Origin: an uncultured Oscillospiraceae bacterium
GTDB taxonomy: Bacteria; Bacillota; Clostridia; Oscillospirales; Oscillospiraceae
Direction: 5' to 3'
Assembly: GCA_944385475.1 (NCBI GenBank)
Contig: CALWXJ010000021.1
Coordinates: forward strand, 1-64,000
DNA length: 64,000 bases
Positions 24,898-33,975 of this stretch are shown piece after piece. A program made the translations under genes and the position numbers. Every line of letters starts with the position of its first letter. Position 1 is the first letter of the stretch. Below the pieces are notes generated by a model. The model did no database searches and was not told the origin of the DNA. It saw nothing but the letters and a program-made list of their open reading frames with translations.

Positions 24898-25824
24898 TCA
24901 CAGGTCCAAAAATCCCATCACAGCAATGCCTGCTACAATCAGTACGATCATAGCATAGTGCTTCCAGGAGAGCTTTTCCTTCAAAAAGATCCGGCTCCAA
25001 AGAACGGAGGCAGCACAGTAGGAGGAGATGATGGGGGCAGACATAGCCAGGTGCTCCGTGTCTGCCACGGCATAGATGTAGGCAAACTGACCAGCCGTCT
25101 CAAAGATGGCGCCGGTGTATTTGGGCGCTTCCATCCGGGATACCAGACGGTCTTTTTTTATCAGTACCACATAGATAAAGCAGAAAATGCCTGATAGCAA
25201 AAATGTCAGCTCATAGGCCACGTTTGCGCTGGCCTCATAGTCCTCCACCACGGCAGCCAGGCGCTCCAGCACCCGGTTGTCAGCAAAGGTGCCCAGGGCA
25301 TCCAGCAGGCAGTAGGCCACAGGCAGCGCCAGGGCCAAAAAGCTCTTGCTGTACTTATAATTGCCGATCTCCTGCCGGGCCTCCCGCAATGCCGGATCTT
25401 CCCGGGCATCCACCACTCCCAGGCCGATGGCACCCACGCACACCAGCAGCACCGCAAACAGCGCCAGGGGGGAGTAGCCCTCCATCCCCACGAACACCAG
25501 GGTCATCACCGCCACCAGCGCTCCGGAGGAGTTGCAGATGGGGGAGGAGATGGAAAGTTCGATATAGCGAAGCCCCAGATAGCCCATGGTCATGGATCCG
25601 ATGTACAGCAGCGATACCGGAAGGTATGTCCACAGGATCTGCAGATTGATGACCGTACCCCCCACGAAGATCTCATAGGCGGCGTGCAGGCCCATCACGA
25701 TGCCCACCGCCATCACCATCTTCAAGTGGCTGTACCGGTCGGAAGCGTCCCGGCAGCCGATTTTGGAAAAGAGGTCTGATCCGCTCCAGCACAAAAGCGC
25801 AATAATGGAAAGCCAAAACCACAT
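24898..25824 (-). CDS. EamA/DMT-family membrane transporter
   Basis: Ten-segment drug/metabolite transporter of 308 residues. The start MWFWLSIIALLCWSGSDLFSK follows AAGGAG (key block: LLCWSGSDLFSK). Two EamA halves are visible, the second beginning near YSKSFLALALPVAYCLLDALG and ending FLKEKLSWKHYAMIVLIVAGI. A charged loop (about 150-165) separates them. It lies 106 bases behind the PLP lyase gene on the same strand, so it may export a product or import a substrate of that enzyme; that link is inference. Confidence 0.82.
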   Translation of the reverse strand: MWFWLSIIALLCWSGSDLFSKIGCRDASDRYSHLKMVMAVGIVMGLHAAYEIFVGGTVINLQILWTYLPVSLLYIGSMTMGYLGLRYIELSISSPICNSSGALVAVMTLVFVGMEGYSPLALFAVLLVCVGAIGLGVVDAREDPALREARQEIGNYKYSKSFLALALPVAYCLLDALGTFADNRVLERLAAVVEDYEASANVAYELTFLLSGIFCFIYVVLIKKDRLVSRMEAPKYTGAIFETAGQFAYIYAVADTEHLAMSAPIISSYCAASVLWSRIFLKEKLSWKHYAMIVLIVAGIAVMGFLDL

Positions 25825-25930
25825 AATCTGTTTCTCCTTTATCTTTTTACATACACAAGTGAAAAACGCGGTGGGACAAGATACCGTATCTGTATCCCCA
25901 CGATCCCCGGTCCAAAAGCCCGGAAAAAAC

Positions 25931-27214
25931 TCAGGGCAAAGAGACAAGCCCGGCGTCCAGGAGCTTTTGCAGACTGTTGAGAATCCCCAATTTGGCGTGG
26001 TACCACGTCAGTCCACCCTGGAAATAGACGGCATAGGGGGAGCGGATGGGGCCATCGGCGGAGAGCTCAATGGAGCTGCCCTGGACAAAGGCGCCAGCTG
26101 CCATAATTACATCGCTGTCATACCCCGGCATGGACCAGGGTTCCGGCGTGACATAGCTGTCCACCGGGGCGGCGGACTGGATACCCTTGCAGAAGGCCAC
26201 CATGGCCTCGGCGCTGCCCAAAGTCACCGCCTGAATGATATCGTGGCGGTCCTCCTTGGCTCCCGGCACACAGGGAAATCCCAGGGACTCATAGATATTG
26301 GCGGCAAATACCGCGCCTTTCAAAGCCCCGGCCACGACCGTGGGGGAGAGGAAGAGCCCCTGGTAAAAGGCGGGCATCAATCCCAGGTTGGCCCCTACTT
26401 CCTGCCCCAGGCCGGGGGCGGAGAGGCGGTAGGCACAGCGATCCACGCACTCTTTCGTGCCGCAGATATATCCTCCGATGGGGGCCAGGCCGCCTCCGGG
26501 GTTTTTGATGAGGCTCCCTACCACCATGTCCGCTCCGTAGTCAGAGGGCTCCAGGGTCTCCACAAATTCTCCGTAACAGTTGTCCACCATGATCTTCACA
26601 TCCGGCTTGATGGACTTACAAAAGGAGATAAGCTCGCCGATTTGGGCAGGAGAGAAGCTGGGCCGGGTGGCGTAGCCCTTGGAGCGCTGAATAGTAATGA
26701 GCTTTGTGCGGGCATGGATCTTCTGGCGGATGGCGTCATAGTCAAAAGAGCCGTCAGGTTTTAAATCTGCCTGGGCATAGGTCACGCCGTATTCCCGCAA
26801 AGAGCATTTGCTGGGCCGGATGCCGATGACCTCCTCCAGCGTGTCATACGGGGCGCCAACAGGGCTGAGCAGCTCGTCCCCGGGCAGGAGATTGGCGCTT
26901 AAGGCCACGGTCAGAGCGTGGGTACCGCAAGTGATCTGGGGACGCACCAGCGCGGCCTCTGTATGAAAGACATCTGCATATACCCGCTCCAGGTTATCCC
27001 GTCCGTCATCGTTGTAGCCGTAGCCCGTGGTGGCGGCAAAATGTGTGGCGTTGACCCGGTTTTTCTGCATGGCGGCAAGGACCTTGAGCTGGTTATGCTC
27101 CGCTGTGCGGTCGATTTGATCGAATCTGGGGCGCAGCTGCTGCAAAATTGCCTCGCCGTATTCATATACAGCCGGGCAGATCCCCAATTGCGTATACATG
27201 GTTTCAATCCCCAT
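25931..27214 (-). CDS. PLP-dependent methionine gamma-lyase family (aluminium-resistance type) protein
   Basis: PLP enzyme of fold type I, 427 residues, in the Met_gamma_lyase family once called aluminium resistance proteins. The Schiff-base Lys is in VVGSLIKNPGGGLAP, the PLP-ring Asp in IMVDNCYGEFVE. The N-terminal ATTGYGYNDDGRD is a family signature. The best start is ATG 27214, eight bases behind AAGGA, overlapping the AbrB gene by 11 bases, so the two are translationally linked. The physiological reaction of this family is not well settled; C-S or C-C lyase activity on an amino acid is expected. Confidence 0.85.
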   Translation of the reverse strand: MGIETMYTQLGICPAVYEYGEAILQQLRPRFDQIDRTAEHNQLKVLAAMQKNRVNATHFAATTGYGYNDDGRDNLERVYADVFHTEAALVRPQITCGTHALTVALSANLLPGDELLSPVGAPYDTLEEVIGIRPSKCSLREYGVTYAQADLKPDGSFDYDAIRQKIHARTKLITIQRSKGYATRPSFSPAQIGELISFCKSIKPDVKIMVDNCYGEFVETLEPSDYGADMVVGSLIKNPGGGLAPIGGYICGTKECVDRCAYRLSAPGLGQEVGANLGLMPAFYQGLFLSPTVVAGALKGAVFAANIYESLGFPCVPGAKEDRHDIIQAVTLGSAEAMVAFCKGIQSAAPVDSYVTPEPWSMPGYDSDVIMAAGAFVQGSSIELSADGPIRSPYAVYFQGGLTWYHAKLGILNSLQKLLDAGLVSLP

Positions 27215-27428
27215 CGTATTCATCCTTTTTCCCTAAAATTTCATCCGCCAGATCGTGGAGGATCTCCGGCCTCGTCACCACCAGGCCGGAACGCTCGTTG
27301 CCCAGGATCAGGAGGGTATCTCCCGGGGAGATCCCAAAATAGCGCCGGGCTTCCTGAGGGATAACGATCTGGCCCCGGTCTCCCACTTTGGCAGTACCGA
27401 AGACCCGGTTTTTTGACTGTCCCAGCAC
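27204..27428 (-). CDS. AbrB/SpoVT-type DNA-binding regulator
   Basis: Small swapped-hairpin transcription factor of about 74 residues. AKVGDRGQIVIPQEARRYFGISPGDTLLIL is the AbrB fold signature (key block: RGQIVIPQEARR). No ATG lies near the expected start; I choose GTG at 27426-27428, behind GGTGG. A leader of about 55 bases separates it from a consensus promoter. Its stop overlaps the downstream PLP lyase gene, so it probably regulates that operon, including itself. Distantly it could be the antitoxin half of a MazE-type pair, but no toxin is adjacent. Confidence 0.82.
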   Translation of the reverse strand: MLGQSKNRVFGTAKVGDRGQIVIPQEARRYFGISPGDTLLILGNERSGLVVTRPEILHDLADEILGKKDEYDGD

Positions 27429-27488
27429 ATGCTTTCCACCAGCCAAGCCATGAGCCCCCTTTGGTTCATATTTTTCACACAAGTATGA

Positions 27489-27517
27489 ATTATAACGCCT
27501 GCAGAGAGTGGATGCAA
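27489..27517 (-). promoter_or_regulatory. Promoter of the AbrB / PLP lyase / EamA operon
   Basis: Minus strand TTGCAT, 17-base spacer, TATAAT. Confidence 0.75.
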
Positions 27518-27683
27518 GAAGAAACTGCAAAAAATACGGTTATTTTTACCATTGGGGAAAAAGAGCCTGAACATGGACAGGAAACGGCTATTTTGCTTGA
27601 AAGGGGTGGAAAAGCCGCACTTCCTATGGTATGATCTGAGCAGAAAAAACAGGGGAGGAACGTGGGTTTAAAAGGAGGGTGGC

Positions 27684-28190
27684 ATGAAGAGGAGATGGAG
27701 AAAAATCCTATCTGGGGCACTTGCGCTTTGCGGGGTCGCCTTTGTCCTGATTTATACCCGTCCGCTGACCATTGAGCAGCGATATCCCTTTTTGGATCTG
27801 TCAGAGTGCACACAGATTCGGGGGTATTATGACAGGGGGGAAGGCGCTGCACCGATTCCGTTCCTCCTTCAGACAGGGGACCCGGATTTCCAGGAGCTTT
27901 TGGAGCTGTTCCACCGTCCTGCTTTTCGCACCAAGGTGAGCAACCTCCTCCCCTCTGGGACGAAGGTCCACCGCTATGAGGAGGGGGATTTCTGCTGGTC
28001 CGTCATGTTCCGCTTCGAAGAAGTCCTCTTTCCTGACGGCAGCGCCGGCAGCGGGGACATGCTGCATGTGGACAATTTCTTTGGAAAAGTGACCCTGTCG
28101 TTCGATGGAGAGAATATTTCATGCACGGTTGAAAATCAGGAACAGTGGCTGCGGGAAGTGATGGACATCATCACCCGGTACCCCCAGTGA
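27684..28190 (+). CDS. Hypothetical signal-anchored protein
   Basis: Unrecognised 168-residue protein. ATG follows AAAAGGAGGG. A basic start and one hydrophobic segment (about 8-24: ILSGALALCGVAFVLIY) suggest a membrane anchor or uncleaved signal. The rest is soluble, with Phe/Trp-rich strands (FCWSVMFRFEEVLFPDG). It stands alone between divergent and convergent neighbours. No domain recognised. Confidence 0.65.
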   Translation: MKRRWRKILSGALALCGVAFVLIYTRPLTIEQRYPFLDLSECTQIRGYYDRGEGAAPIPFLLQTGDPDFQELLELFHRPAFRTKVSNLLPSGTKVHRYEEGDFCWSVMFRFEEVLFPDGSAGSGDMLHVDNFFGKVTLSFDGENISCTVENQEQWLREVMDIITRYPQ

Positions 28191-28293
28191 GGATACGGGT
28201 CTTTTGAAGGAATCCGCTGCCGGAAAGAAGAGGAGGACGCCTGGGAGCTCACGGATCCGGAAGGAGCAAAGGCATCCAATTCCCTGAAAAAGA

Positions 28294-28327
28294 ATAAAAA
28301 AACGGCGGCACGCATTGCGTGCCGCCG
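28294..28327 (-). terminator. Terminator of the NlpC/P60 gene
   Basis: Eleven-base-pair stem CGGCGGCACGC / GCGTGCCGCCG, followed on the minus strand by seven T. Confidence 0.85.
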
Positions 28328-28344
28328 AAATGGTTATAGGAGGA

Positions 28345-29244
28345 TCAAAGGTGAAGTCCGCCCACAAAGTAACGGTTGTAGTAGCCACTGGTCAGGTCAC
28401 TGATGATCACACCGCCGGATCTGGAAGAAGAGGCGTGAATGAACTGACCATTGCCCACATAGATGCCGGTATGGGAGCAGGCCTTGCCGGCGTTGAGACT
28501 GGGATCGTTGAAGAACACCAGATCGCCGGGCTGCAGGGCGCCCACGCTCCAAACCTTGGTGCCAAGACCGCTTTGCCACTGAGAGGTGGCGGAGTGGGGC
28601 AGAGCGTATCCAAACTGCTGGTAGATGTACATGGTGTAGCCGGAACAGTCAAATCCACTGGGGGAAGCGCCGCCGTACACATAACGCACGCCTAAGTACT
28701 GCTGGGCCAGATCCACCACGGAAGACCCCGAGGAGCTGGCGGTGGATTGGGTCAGGTCCAGAAGATCGCTCCGGATGTACCCTTCCGTGCCGTACTGGCA
28801 GGTGACATCGTACCATCCGTCTTCAAACCCGTTGACCGTTACCGTGGTCCCCTGGGTCAGCGTGGCCACAGCTTCGGCATCGGTAGAGGGACCGGAGCGG
28901 ACATAGGCGCTGGAGACGCTGACCCGTCCGGGAGCTTCGAATACATTGTCCTGGTCGATCACCACATAATCCGCGGAGAGATAGCCGATCATGCCATCGA
29001 AATTCACCTTGTACCAGCCATCGGTCTCATCGTCCAAAATGGCCACGGCAACGCCCTTGTCCAAGTTGGTGAGGATCTCGGTGGAGGTGGAGGGCCCTTC
29101 CCGTAGACGAAGGGGGGAATCGGTGGTGGCGCCTACGCCAATGGCGAGGTCACCTTCGGCGGCCCAGGCGGATGCGGTCATCATCAAAGTCGCCAGAGAG
29201 GCAAAGAGGAAAGCTCTGGAGACTTTTCCCAGAAAGTGTGTCAT
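28345..29244 (-). CDS. Secreted SH3-NlpC/P60 peptidoglycan hydrolase
   Basis: Cell-wall endopeptidase of 299 residues. The signal peptide ends near SAWAA/EG (about 29). Two bacterial SH3 domains (about 38-97 and 106-163; LRLREGPSTSTEIL and AYVRSGPSTDAEAV) bind wall peptides. A Ser-rich linker leads to the NlpC/P60 domain (175-299) with catalytic Cys200 (SGFDCSGY), His258 (CSHTGIYVG) and His270. Expected to cut gamma-D-Glu-diamino acid bonds in stem peptides. Monocistronic. Ribosome site AAAGGA is somewhat far from the ATG. Confidence 0.92.
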   Translation of the reverse strand: MTHFLGKVSRAFLFASLATLMMTASAWAAEGDLAIGVGATTDSPLRLREGPSTSTEILTNLDKGVAVAILDDETDGWYKVNFDGMIGYLSADYVVIDQDNVFEAPGRVSVSSAYVRSGPSTDAEAVATLTQGTTVTVNGFEDGWYDVTCQYGTEGYIRSDLLDLTQSTASSSGSSVVDLAQQYLGVRYVYGGASPSGFDCSGYTMYIYQQFGYALPHSATSQWQSGLGTKVWSVGALQPGDLVFFNDPSLNAGKACSHTGIYVGNGQFIHASSSRSGGVIISDLTSGYYNRYFVGGLHL

Positions 29245-29291
29245 TGGTCAGCGTCCTTTCGTCATAGCATTTGTGAAGAGGTGCGAAGAAA

Positions 29292-29600
29292 TTATTTTTC
29301 TTTTCCTGATAAAGCCCGATCCAGCCAAATGGCAGCGATGTCCATGGCAGAATACAGGCTGTCTTTTTCACTTTTTTTCACCACCCGGTCCCGGGAGCGC
29401 AGGTCAGGATCTGTCAGCTGCAGCTGGATGGAGACTTTGTCCGCTACTTCCAGGTCCTGTTCTTTCTTGGTGCTGAGGATCTGCATCATGATGATATATT
29501 TTTCAGCCATCGTCCCGTAATAGATCAAATTATCGATCCGCCGCAGGGGATGGCCCTTGTACATCAGACCTTCTGCCTTGGGGGTTTTGCCGTCTGCCAT
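29292..29600 (-). CDS. Conserved-looking hypothetical protein
   Basis: 102 residues from MADGKTPKAEG, seven bases behind AAGGAG; the longer frame has no ribosome site. Soluble, mixed charge, with RIDNLIYYGTMAEKYIIMMQIL as an amphipathic helix and a C-terminal SLYSAMDIAAIWLDRALSG helix. No domain recognised. It lies between IreB and the NlpC gene on the same strand but far enough from both to be separate. Confidence 0.65.
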   Translation of the reverse strand: MADGKTPKAEGLMYKGHPLRRIDNLIYYGTMAEKYIIMMQILSTKKEQDLEVADKVSIQLQLTDPDLRSRDRVVKKSEKDSLYSAMDIAAIWLDRALSGKEK

Positions 29601-29740
29601 GAAAACACTCCTTTGAAAAATGTAACCGAATTGTAACATATTTTATCCATTTTGTCAACAATGGGTTACAAAGAAAATCCTGGGAAAAAACTGGAACTTC
29701 TCAGAAAGGGTCAACCGCTGGAAGAAAAGGTGGAACAGGC

Positions 29741-29777
29741 AAAAAAATTCCCGCGGAGTTTTCTCCGCGGGAATTTT
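29741..29777 (-). terminator. Terminator of the IreB gene
   Basis: Stem AAAATTCCCGCGGAG with its complement; seven T follow on the minus strand. Confidence 0.82.
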
Positions 29778-29787
29778 ACTGTTTTTT

Positions 29788-30036
29788 TTATTGGGGATCC
29801 AGGTAGCGCCGCACCAGAACCTGCAGCAGCTCATCCCGGTCAATTTTACGGATGAGGGTCCGGGCGTTGTTGTGGTTAGTGATATAGGTGGGGTCCTCTG
29901 ACAGAATGTAGCCTACAATCTGATTGATGGGGTTGTACCCCTTTTCCTCAAGAGCGCGGTAGACCGCCGTCAGGATCTGGCGGATCTCTGCGTCTTTATC
30001 AAGCTTGAGACTGAATTTTTGCGTAAAATCATCCAT
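29788..30036 (-). CDS. ireB: IreB-family regulatory phosphoprotein (UPF0297)
   Basis: 82-residue regulator whose enterococcal homologue is phosphorylated by the Ser/Thr kinase IreK and affects cephalosporin tolerance. The conserved blocks [28 protein letters not shown] and [13 protein letters not shown] are near invariant in Firmicutes (key block: [11 protein letters not shown]). The N-terminal FTQKF contains the Thr expected to be phosphorylated. Ribosome site AAAGGCGG. The usual neighbours ruvX/yqgF and DUF1292 are absent here. Confidence 0.9.
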   Translation of the reverse strand: MDDFTQKFSLKLDKDAEIRQILTAVYRALEEKGYNPINQIVGYILSEDPTYITNHNNARTLIRKIDRDELLQVLVRRYLDPQ

Positions 30037-30159
30037 TCGGACACCGCCTTTCTATCGGAGAGTCGAAACTCGCCGGGAGGTTACATGCTGCCATATAGTA
30101 TACTCGATTTCAGGAAAAGTGTAAAGGGTTTTGAAAAGTTTTTTCCCCTGAAGAAAGTA

Positions 30160-30186
30160 CCTGCCGGGGAGGATTTCCCCGGCAGG
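30160..30186 (-). terminator. Likely terminator of pheST
   Basis: Stem CCTGCCGGGGA / TCCCCGGCAGG just after pheT; on the minus strand followed by TACTTTCTTC, a weak T-tract. Confidence 0.6.
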
Positions 30187-30201
30187 CAGGCGAATTGATT
30201 T

Positions 30202-32892
30202 TTAGCGCAAAACGGCGCCGTATTCTTTTTCCAAAAGGGCAAGGATGTTCTTCACATCGGCGTCGGCCTCCTCGGCGGTAAGGCTTCTTTCATCCGAGCG
30301 CAAAGTCAGATTAAAGGCCACACTCTTTTTGCCGGGGGCGATCCCTGTGCCTGTGTAGACATCAAACAGCGTCACTTCTTTCAAAAGTCCCTGCGCCCCC
30401 CGGCGGATGCACTCCTCCAGATCCCCCACGGGGATGGCCGCGTCACACACCACGGCGATGTCCCGGGTGACGGCGGGGAAACGGGGCAGAGGCTGATAGA
30501 CGGGATCGGTGCCCTTGCACGCATGCAGCGCCTCAAAGCAAAGTTCTGCGGCATAGAGCTCGCAGTCCACTCCATAATTGGCGGCTACCAGAGGATGGAT
30601 CTGGCCGAAGACGCCCAGAAGGCGGCCTGCGCTGTATACCTTGGCGCAGCGGCCGGGGTGGTAGGAGGGGTTGTCGGTGCAGGCGGTGAAAGTGGCGTCA
30701 AAAATCCGAAGGCCTGTGAGGATGGTCTCCACAGCGCCCTTGAAGGTAAAGAAGTCCATATCCTCTCCATAAGCTCCCAGAGCCAGGACCTTGGGCTCGT
30801 GAGCCAGGCCATCCTCCCGCTTGAAATAGGTCCGGCCCAGCTCGTAGAGCCTGGCAGATTTATTGCGGAAGTTATAGTTGCGGCTCAAGATCTCCAGCAT
30901 GGAGGGGAGGATGGTGGTACGCATGATAGAGGTGTCCTCTCCCAGGGGGTTGAGGATCTTCAAGGAGTCCCGCAGGGGGGAGTCCTTGGGCAGATTGATC
31001 TTATCATAATAAGTGGGGCTGATGAAGGAGTACGTGATGATCTCATCATACCCAGCCTCCCGGCAAAGATCTCCCACGGTATTTTCCGTCTTTTGCACCG
31101 GGGAGAATCCCCGCCGCTCCGTCAGGCCAGTGGAGAGGGTGTCGGGAATGCTGTTGTAGCCGTAAAAACGGGCGACCTCTTCGGCGATATCAGAGTAGTG
31201 CTCCACATCGCTGCGCCAGGAGGGCACATGGATGAGATCGCCTTCCAGCCCAAAGCCCAGGGAGAGCAGGATGGTGCGCATCTGCGCCTCATCCACATCC
31301 GTGCCCAGCAGGGCGTTGATCTTCTCCGGCTCCAGCTTCACGGTGACCGGAGCGGAGTCCTTGGCGATGACGTCCATGACGCCGTCCACCACCTCGCCGG
31401 CTCCCAGCAGCTCCACCAGCTCACAGGCCCGCTGCACGGCCTTCATGGTATTCATGGGGTCCAGACCCTTTTCATACCGGGCGGAGGCCTCGGTGCGCAT
31501 ATTCAGGGCGGTGGCGGTGCGGCGGACGGAGGCGCCGTTGAAGTTGGCGGATTCAAAGAGGACCATGGCGGTGTCACCGATGATCTCACTGTTGGCGCCG
31601 CCCATGACGCCGGCGACGCACACGGGCTTGTGCTCATCACAGATGCAAAGCATATTGGTGGTGAGTTTGCGGGCGTTGCCGTCCAGGGTCTGGATAGTCT
31701 CGCCTTCCCGGGCGGGGCGGACCACGATCTTCCCGCCCTCCACGCAGGAGAAGTCAAAGGCGTGCATGGGCTGGCCGTATTCCAGCATCACATAGTTGGT
31801 GATGTCCACGATGTTGTTGATGGGCCGGACGCCGGAATTGCGCAGCCGCTCCCGCATCCAGGCGGGGGAGGGCTTGATCTTTACATTTTTCACCAGGCGG
31901 GCGGTGTAGCGGGGGCACAGGTCACCATCTTCAATCTCAATATCCACCAGGTCGGCGATAGAGCCGCCGCAGCCGCGGATCTCCGGGGTGTGAAGCTTCA
32001 GGGGGGCGTGGAAGGTGGCGCTGGCCTCCCGGGCAAGACCGATGACGCTGAGGCAGTCAGGCCGGTTGGGGGTGATCTCGAATTCCACCACGTGGTCATC
32101 GGCACCAATGACGGCGGCAATATCATCGCCGGGTTTCACGCCCTCTTCCCGGAGCACCCAGATGCCGTCGGTGATGCAGTGGGGGAACTCCTTTTGGTCA
32201 GCGTGGAGGTCACAGAGGGTGCAGATGGCGCCGTCTATGGTGTTATAGGCCACCAGGTCGCCCGCGTGGATGTTCTGGCAGGGGGTGTCAGGCGCCGCGG
32301 TGGCGCCGCCGATATCCAGGCAGGTGTGGTAGGAGCCATTGGGCTGGGACTCACACTCTAAAACCCGGGCGGCAACCACAGGACCATAGATCTTATGGCC
32401 CGGCTGCACATCCGCGGGGATAGAGGGCTTGGCCGGATCCAGAGGGTGATAGTCACCCAGCAAGGCGGCAGGGGTGATGACGGCATCGGGATAGTCGTGC
32501 TCCGCGGTAAGGTTTAGTTCCTTGAGGGAGCAGAGCATGCCGCAGGAGTCAACCCCCCGGAGCTTTCCGGAGTGGATCTCCACATGGCCGGGCAGCAAGG
32601 AGCCGTCCTTGGCCACCGGCACCAGATCTCCGGGGTGGATGTTCCATGCGCCGGTGACGATCTGGAGGGGCTGATCCTGCCCGATATCCACCTGGCACAC
32701 CCACATATGATCGGAGTCAGGGTGGCGCTCCATGGAGATAATCCGGCCCACCACCACGTTTTTCAGCGATTCATTCAGGATCTCCGTGACCTCCACCTTG
32801 GAGCCGGAGAGGGTCATGGACTCGGCAAAGGTGCGGTCGTCCACACCGGCGATGTCCACAAATTCATTGAGCCATTTTCTGGATAATTTCAT
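30202..32892 (-). CDS. pheT: Phenylalanyl-tRNA synthetase beta subunit, with an extra internal segment
   Basis: Beta chain of the alpha2-beta2 enzyme that charges tRNA-Phe. 896 residues, about 90-100 longer than usual. EMAP-like tRNA-binding domain (about 40-130: VGRIISMERHPDSDHMWVC), B3/B4 editing region (ITPNRPDCLSVIG; NYVMLEYGQPMHAFD), B5, and the C-terminal anticodon-binding fold (PRFPAVTRDIAVV...). The surplus lies around residues 134-243, between GMLCSLKEL and GIWVLREEG, where a normal protein has only a short link. It holds several Cys and His residues. It starts 16 bases after pheS. Confidence 0.93.
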   Translation of the reverse strand: MKLSRKWLNEFVDIAGVDDRTFAESMTLSGSKVEVTEILNESLKNVVVGRIISMERHPDSDHMWVCQVDIGQDQPLQIVTGAWNIHPGDLVPVAKDGSLLPGHVEIHSGKLRGVDSCGMLCSLKELNLTAEHDYPDAVITPAALLGDYHPLDPAKPSIPADVQPGHKIYGPVVAARVLECESQPNGSYHTCLDIGGATAAPDTPCQNIHAGDLVAYNTIDGAICTLCDLHADQKEFPHCITDGIWVLREEGVKPGDDIAAVIGADDHVVEFEITPNRPDCLSVIGLAREASATFHAPLKLHTPEIRGCGGSIADLVDIEIEDGDLCPRYTARLVKNVKIKPSPAWMRERLRNSGVRPINNIVDITNYVMLEYGQPMHAFDFSCVEGGKIVVRPAREGETIQTLDGNARKLTTNMLCICDEHKPVCVAGVMGGANSEIIGDTAMVLFESANFNGASVRRTATALNMRTEASARYEKGLDPMNTMKAVQRACELVELLGAGEVVDGVMDVIAKDSAPVTVKLEPEKINALLGTDVDEAQMRTILLSLGFGLEGDLIHVPSWRSDVEHYSDIAEEVARFYGYNSIPDTLSTGLTERRGFSPVQKTENTVGDLCREAGYDEIITYSFISPTYYDKINLPKDSPLRDSLKILNPLGEDTSIMRTTILPSMLEILSRNYNFRNKSARLYELGRTYFKREDGLAHEPKVLALGAYGEDMDFFTFKGAVETILTGLRIFDATFTACTDNPSYHPGRCAKVYSAGRLLGVFGQIHPLVAANYGVDCELYAAELCFEALHACKGTDPVYQPLPRFPAVTRDIAVVCDAAIPVGDLEECIRRGAQGLLKEVTLFDVYTGTGIAPGKKSVAFNLTLRSDERSLTAEEADADVKNILALLEKEYGAVLR

Positions 32893-32908
32893 GTTCCGTT
32901 ACCTCCCC

Positions 32909-33934
32909 TTAAAACTGCTCCAGGAAGCGGATGTCGTTTTCAAAAATCAGCCTGAGGTCGCTGATTTTGAAACGTCCCAGAGCCAACCGCTCCAGCCCCA
33001 TGCCAAAGGCAAAGCCGGAGTAGACATCCGGGTCCACATTGCAGTTGCGCAGCACTTTGGGATGGACCATACCGGCGCCCAGCACCTCGATCCATCCCTC
33101 TCCCTTGCAGGTGGGGCAGCCCACGCCGCCGCACTTGTGGCACTGGATATCCATCTCACAGGAGGGCTCTGTAAAGGGGAAGTGGTGGGGGCGGAAGCGG
33201 GTGACGGTATTGGGACCGTAAATTTTCTTGATGACGGCATTCAGCGTGCCCTTGAGGTCCGCCATGGTGATGCCCTTGTCCACCACCAGTCCTTCGATCT
33301 GGTGGAACATGGGGGAGTGGGTGGCATCCACCTCATCTTTGCGGTACACCCGGCCAGGCACGATCACCCGGATGGGAAGACTCAGGGTCTCCATAGCCCG
33401 GATCTGCATGGGAGAGGTCTGGGTCCGCAGCAGGGTGCGGGAGTCCTCATCCAGATAAAAGGTGTCAGACCACTCCCGGGCGGGATGGTCATCAGGGGTA
33501 TTGAGCTTGGTGAAGTTATAATCGGACAGTTCCACCTCAGGCCCGTCCAGTACTTCAAAGCCCATGTTCAAGAAGATGTCCTTGATCTCATCCAGCACCA
33601 TATACATCGGGTGCTTGTGACCAATGCGGACGGGTTTGCCGGGGATGGTGACGTCCAGGGCCTCATCTTTGAGACGCTTCTCCAGCGCCTGGGCATCCAG
33701 TTCCCGGGAGCGCTGCTCCAGTGCCTCCTCCAGATCGGCCCGGGCGGCATTGGCCAGCTGCCCCATGACGGGGCGCTCTTGGGGAGAGAGCTTGCCCATC
33801 TGCTTGAGCAGGGCAGTGAGTTCGCCCTTTTTTCCCAGGTACTGCACCCGAACAGAGTCCAGCTGTGCAGAGTCCTCTGCGGAAGCCACGGCCTCCAGCG
33901 CTTGGGCACGAATGGTTGCCAACTGTTCTTTCAT
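32909..33934 (-). CDS. pheS: Phenylalanyl-tRNA synthetase alpha subunit
   Basis: Catalytic chain, 341 residues, ATG behind AAAAGGAG. The open frame continues upstream through the T-box leader, but that part is not coding. N-terminal coiled coil (about 1-85) binds tRNA. Class II motifs follow: motif 1 region (GFEVLDGPEVE), motif 2 (GRVYRKDEVDATHSPMFHQIEG) and motif 3 (GFAFGMGLERLAL). A Cys cluster CHKCGGVGCPTCKG replaces part of the usual EVxxxC loop and could bind zinc. First gene of pheST. Confidence 0.95.
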   Translation of the reverse strand: MKEQLATIRAQALEAVASAEDSAQLDSVRVQYLGKKGELTALLKQMGKLSPQERPVMGQLANAARADLEEALEQRSRELDAQALEKRLKDEALDVTIPGKPVRIGHKHPMYMVLDEIKDIFLNMGFEVLDGPEVELSDYNFTKLNTPDDHPAREWSDTFYLDEDSRTLLRTQTSPMQIRAMETLSLPIRVIVPGRVYRKDEVDATHSPMFHQIEGLVVDKGITMADLKGTLNAVIKKIYGPNTVTRFRPHHFPFTEPSCEMDIQCHKCGGVGCPTCKGEGWIEVLGAGMVHPKVLRNCNVDPDVYSGFAFGMGLERLALGRFKISDLRLIFENDIRFLEQF

Positions 33935-33975
33935 AATGACGACTCCTTTTTGAGAAGTAATGGATGGGAAAGGGG

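Noticed and set aside
30523..32361. 612-codon open frame opposite pheT
   Set aside because: Same reason: antisense to a well-identified gene, low-complexity His/Gly/Val composition, no homology I recognise.
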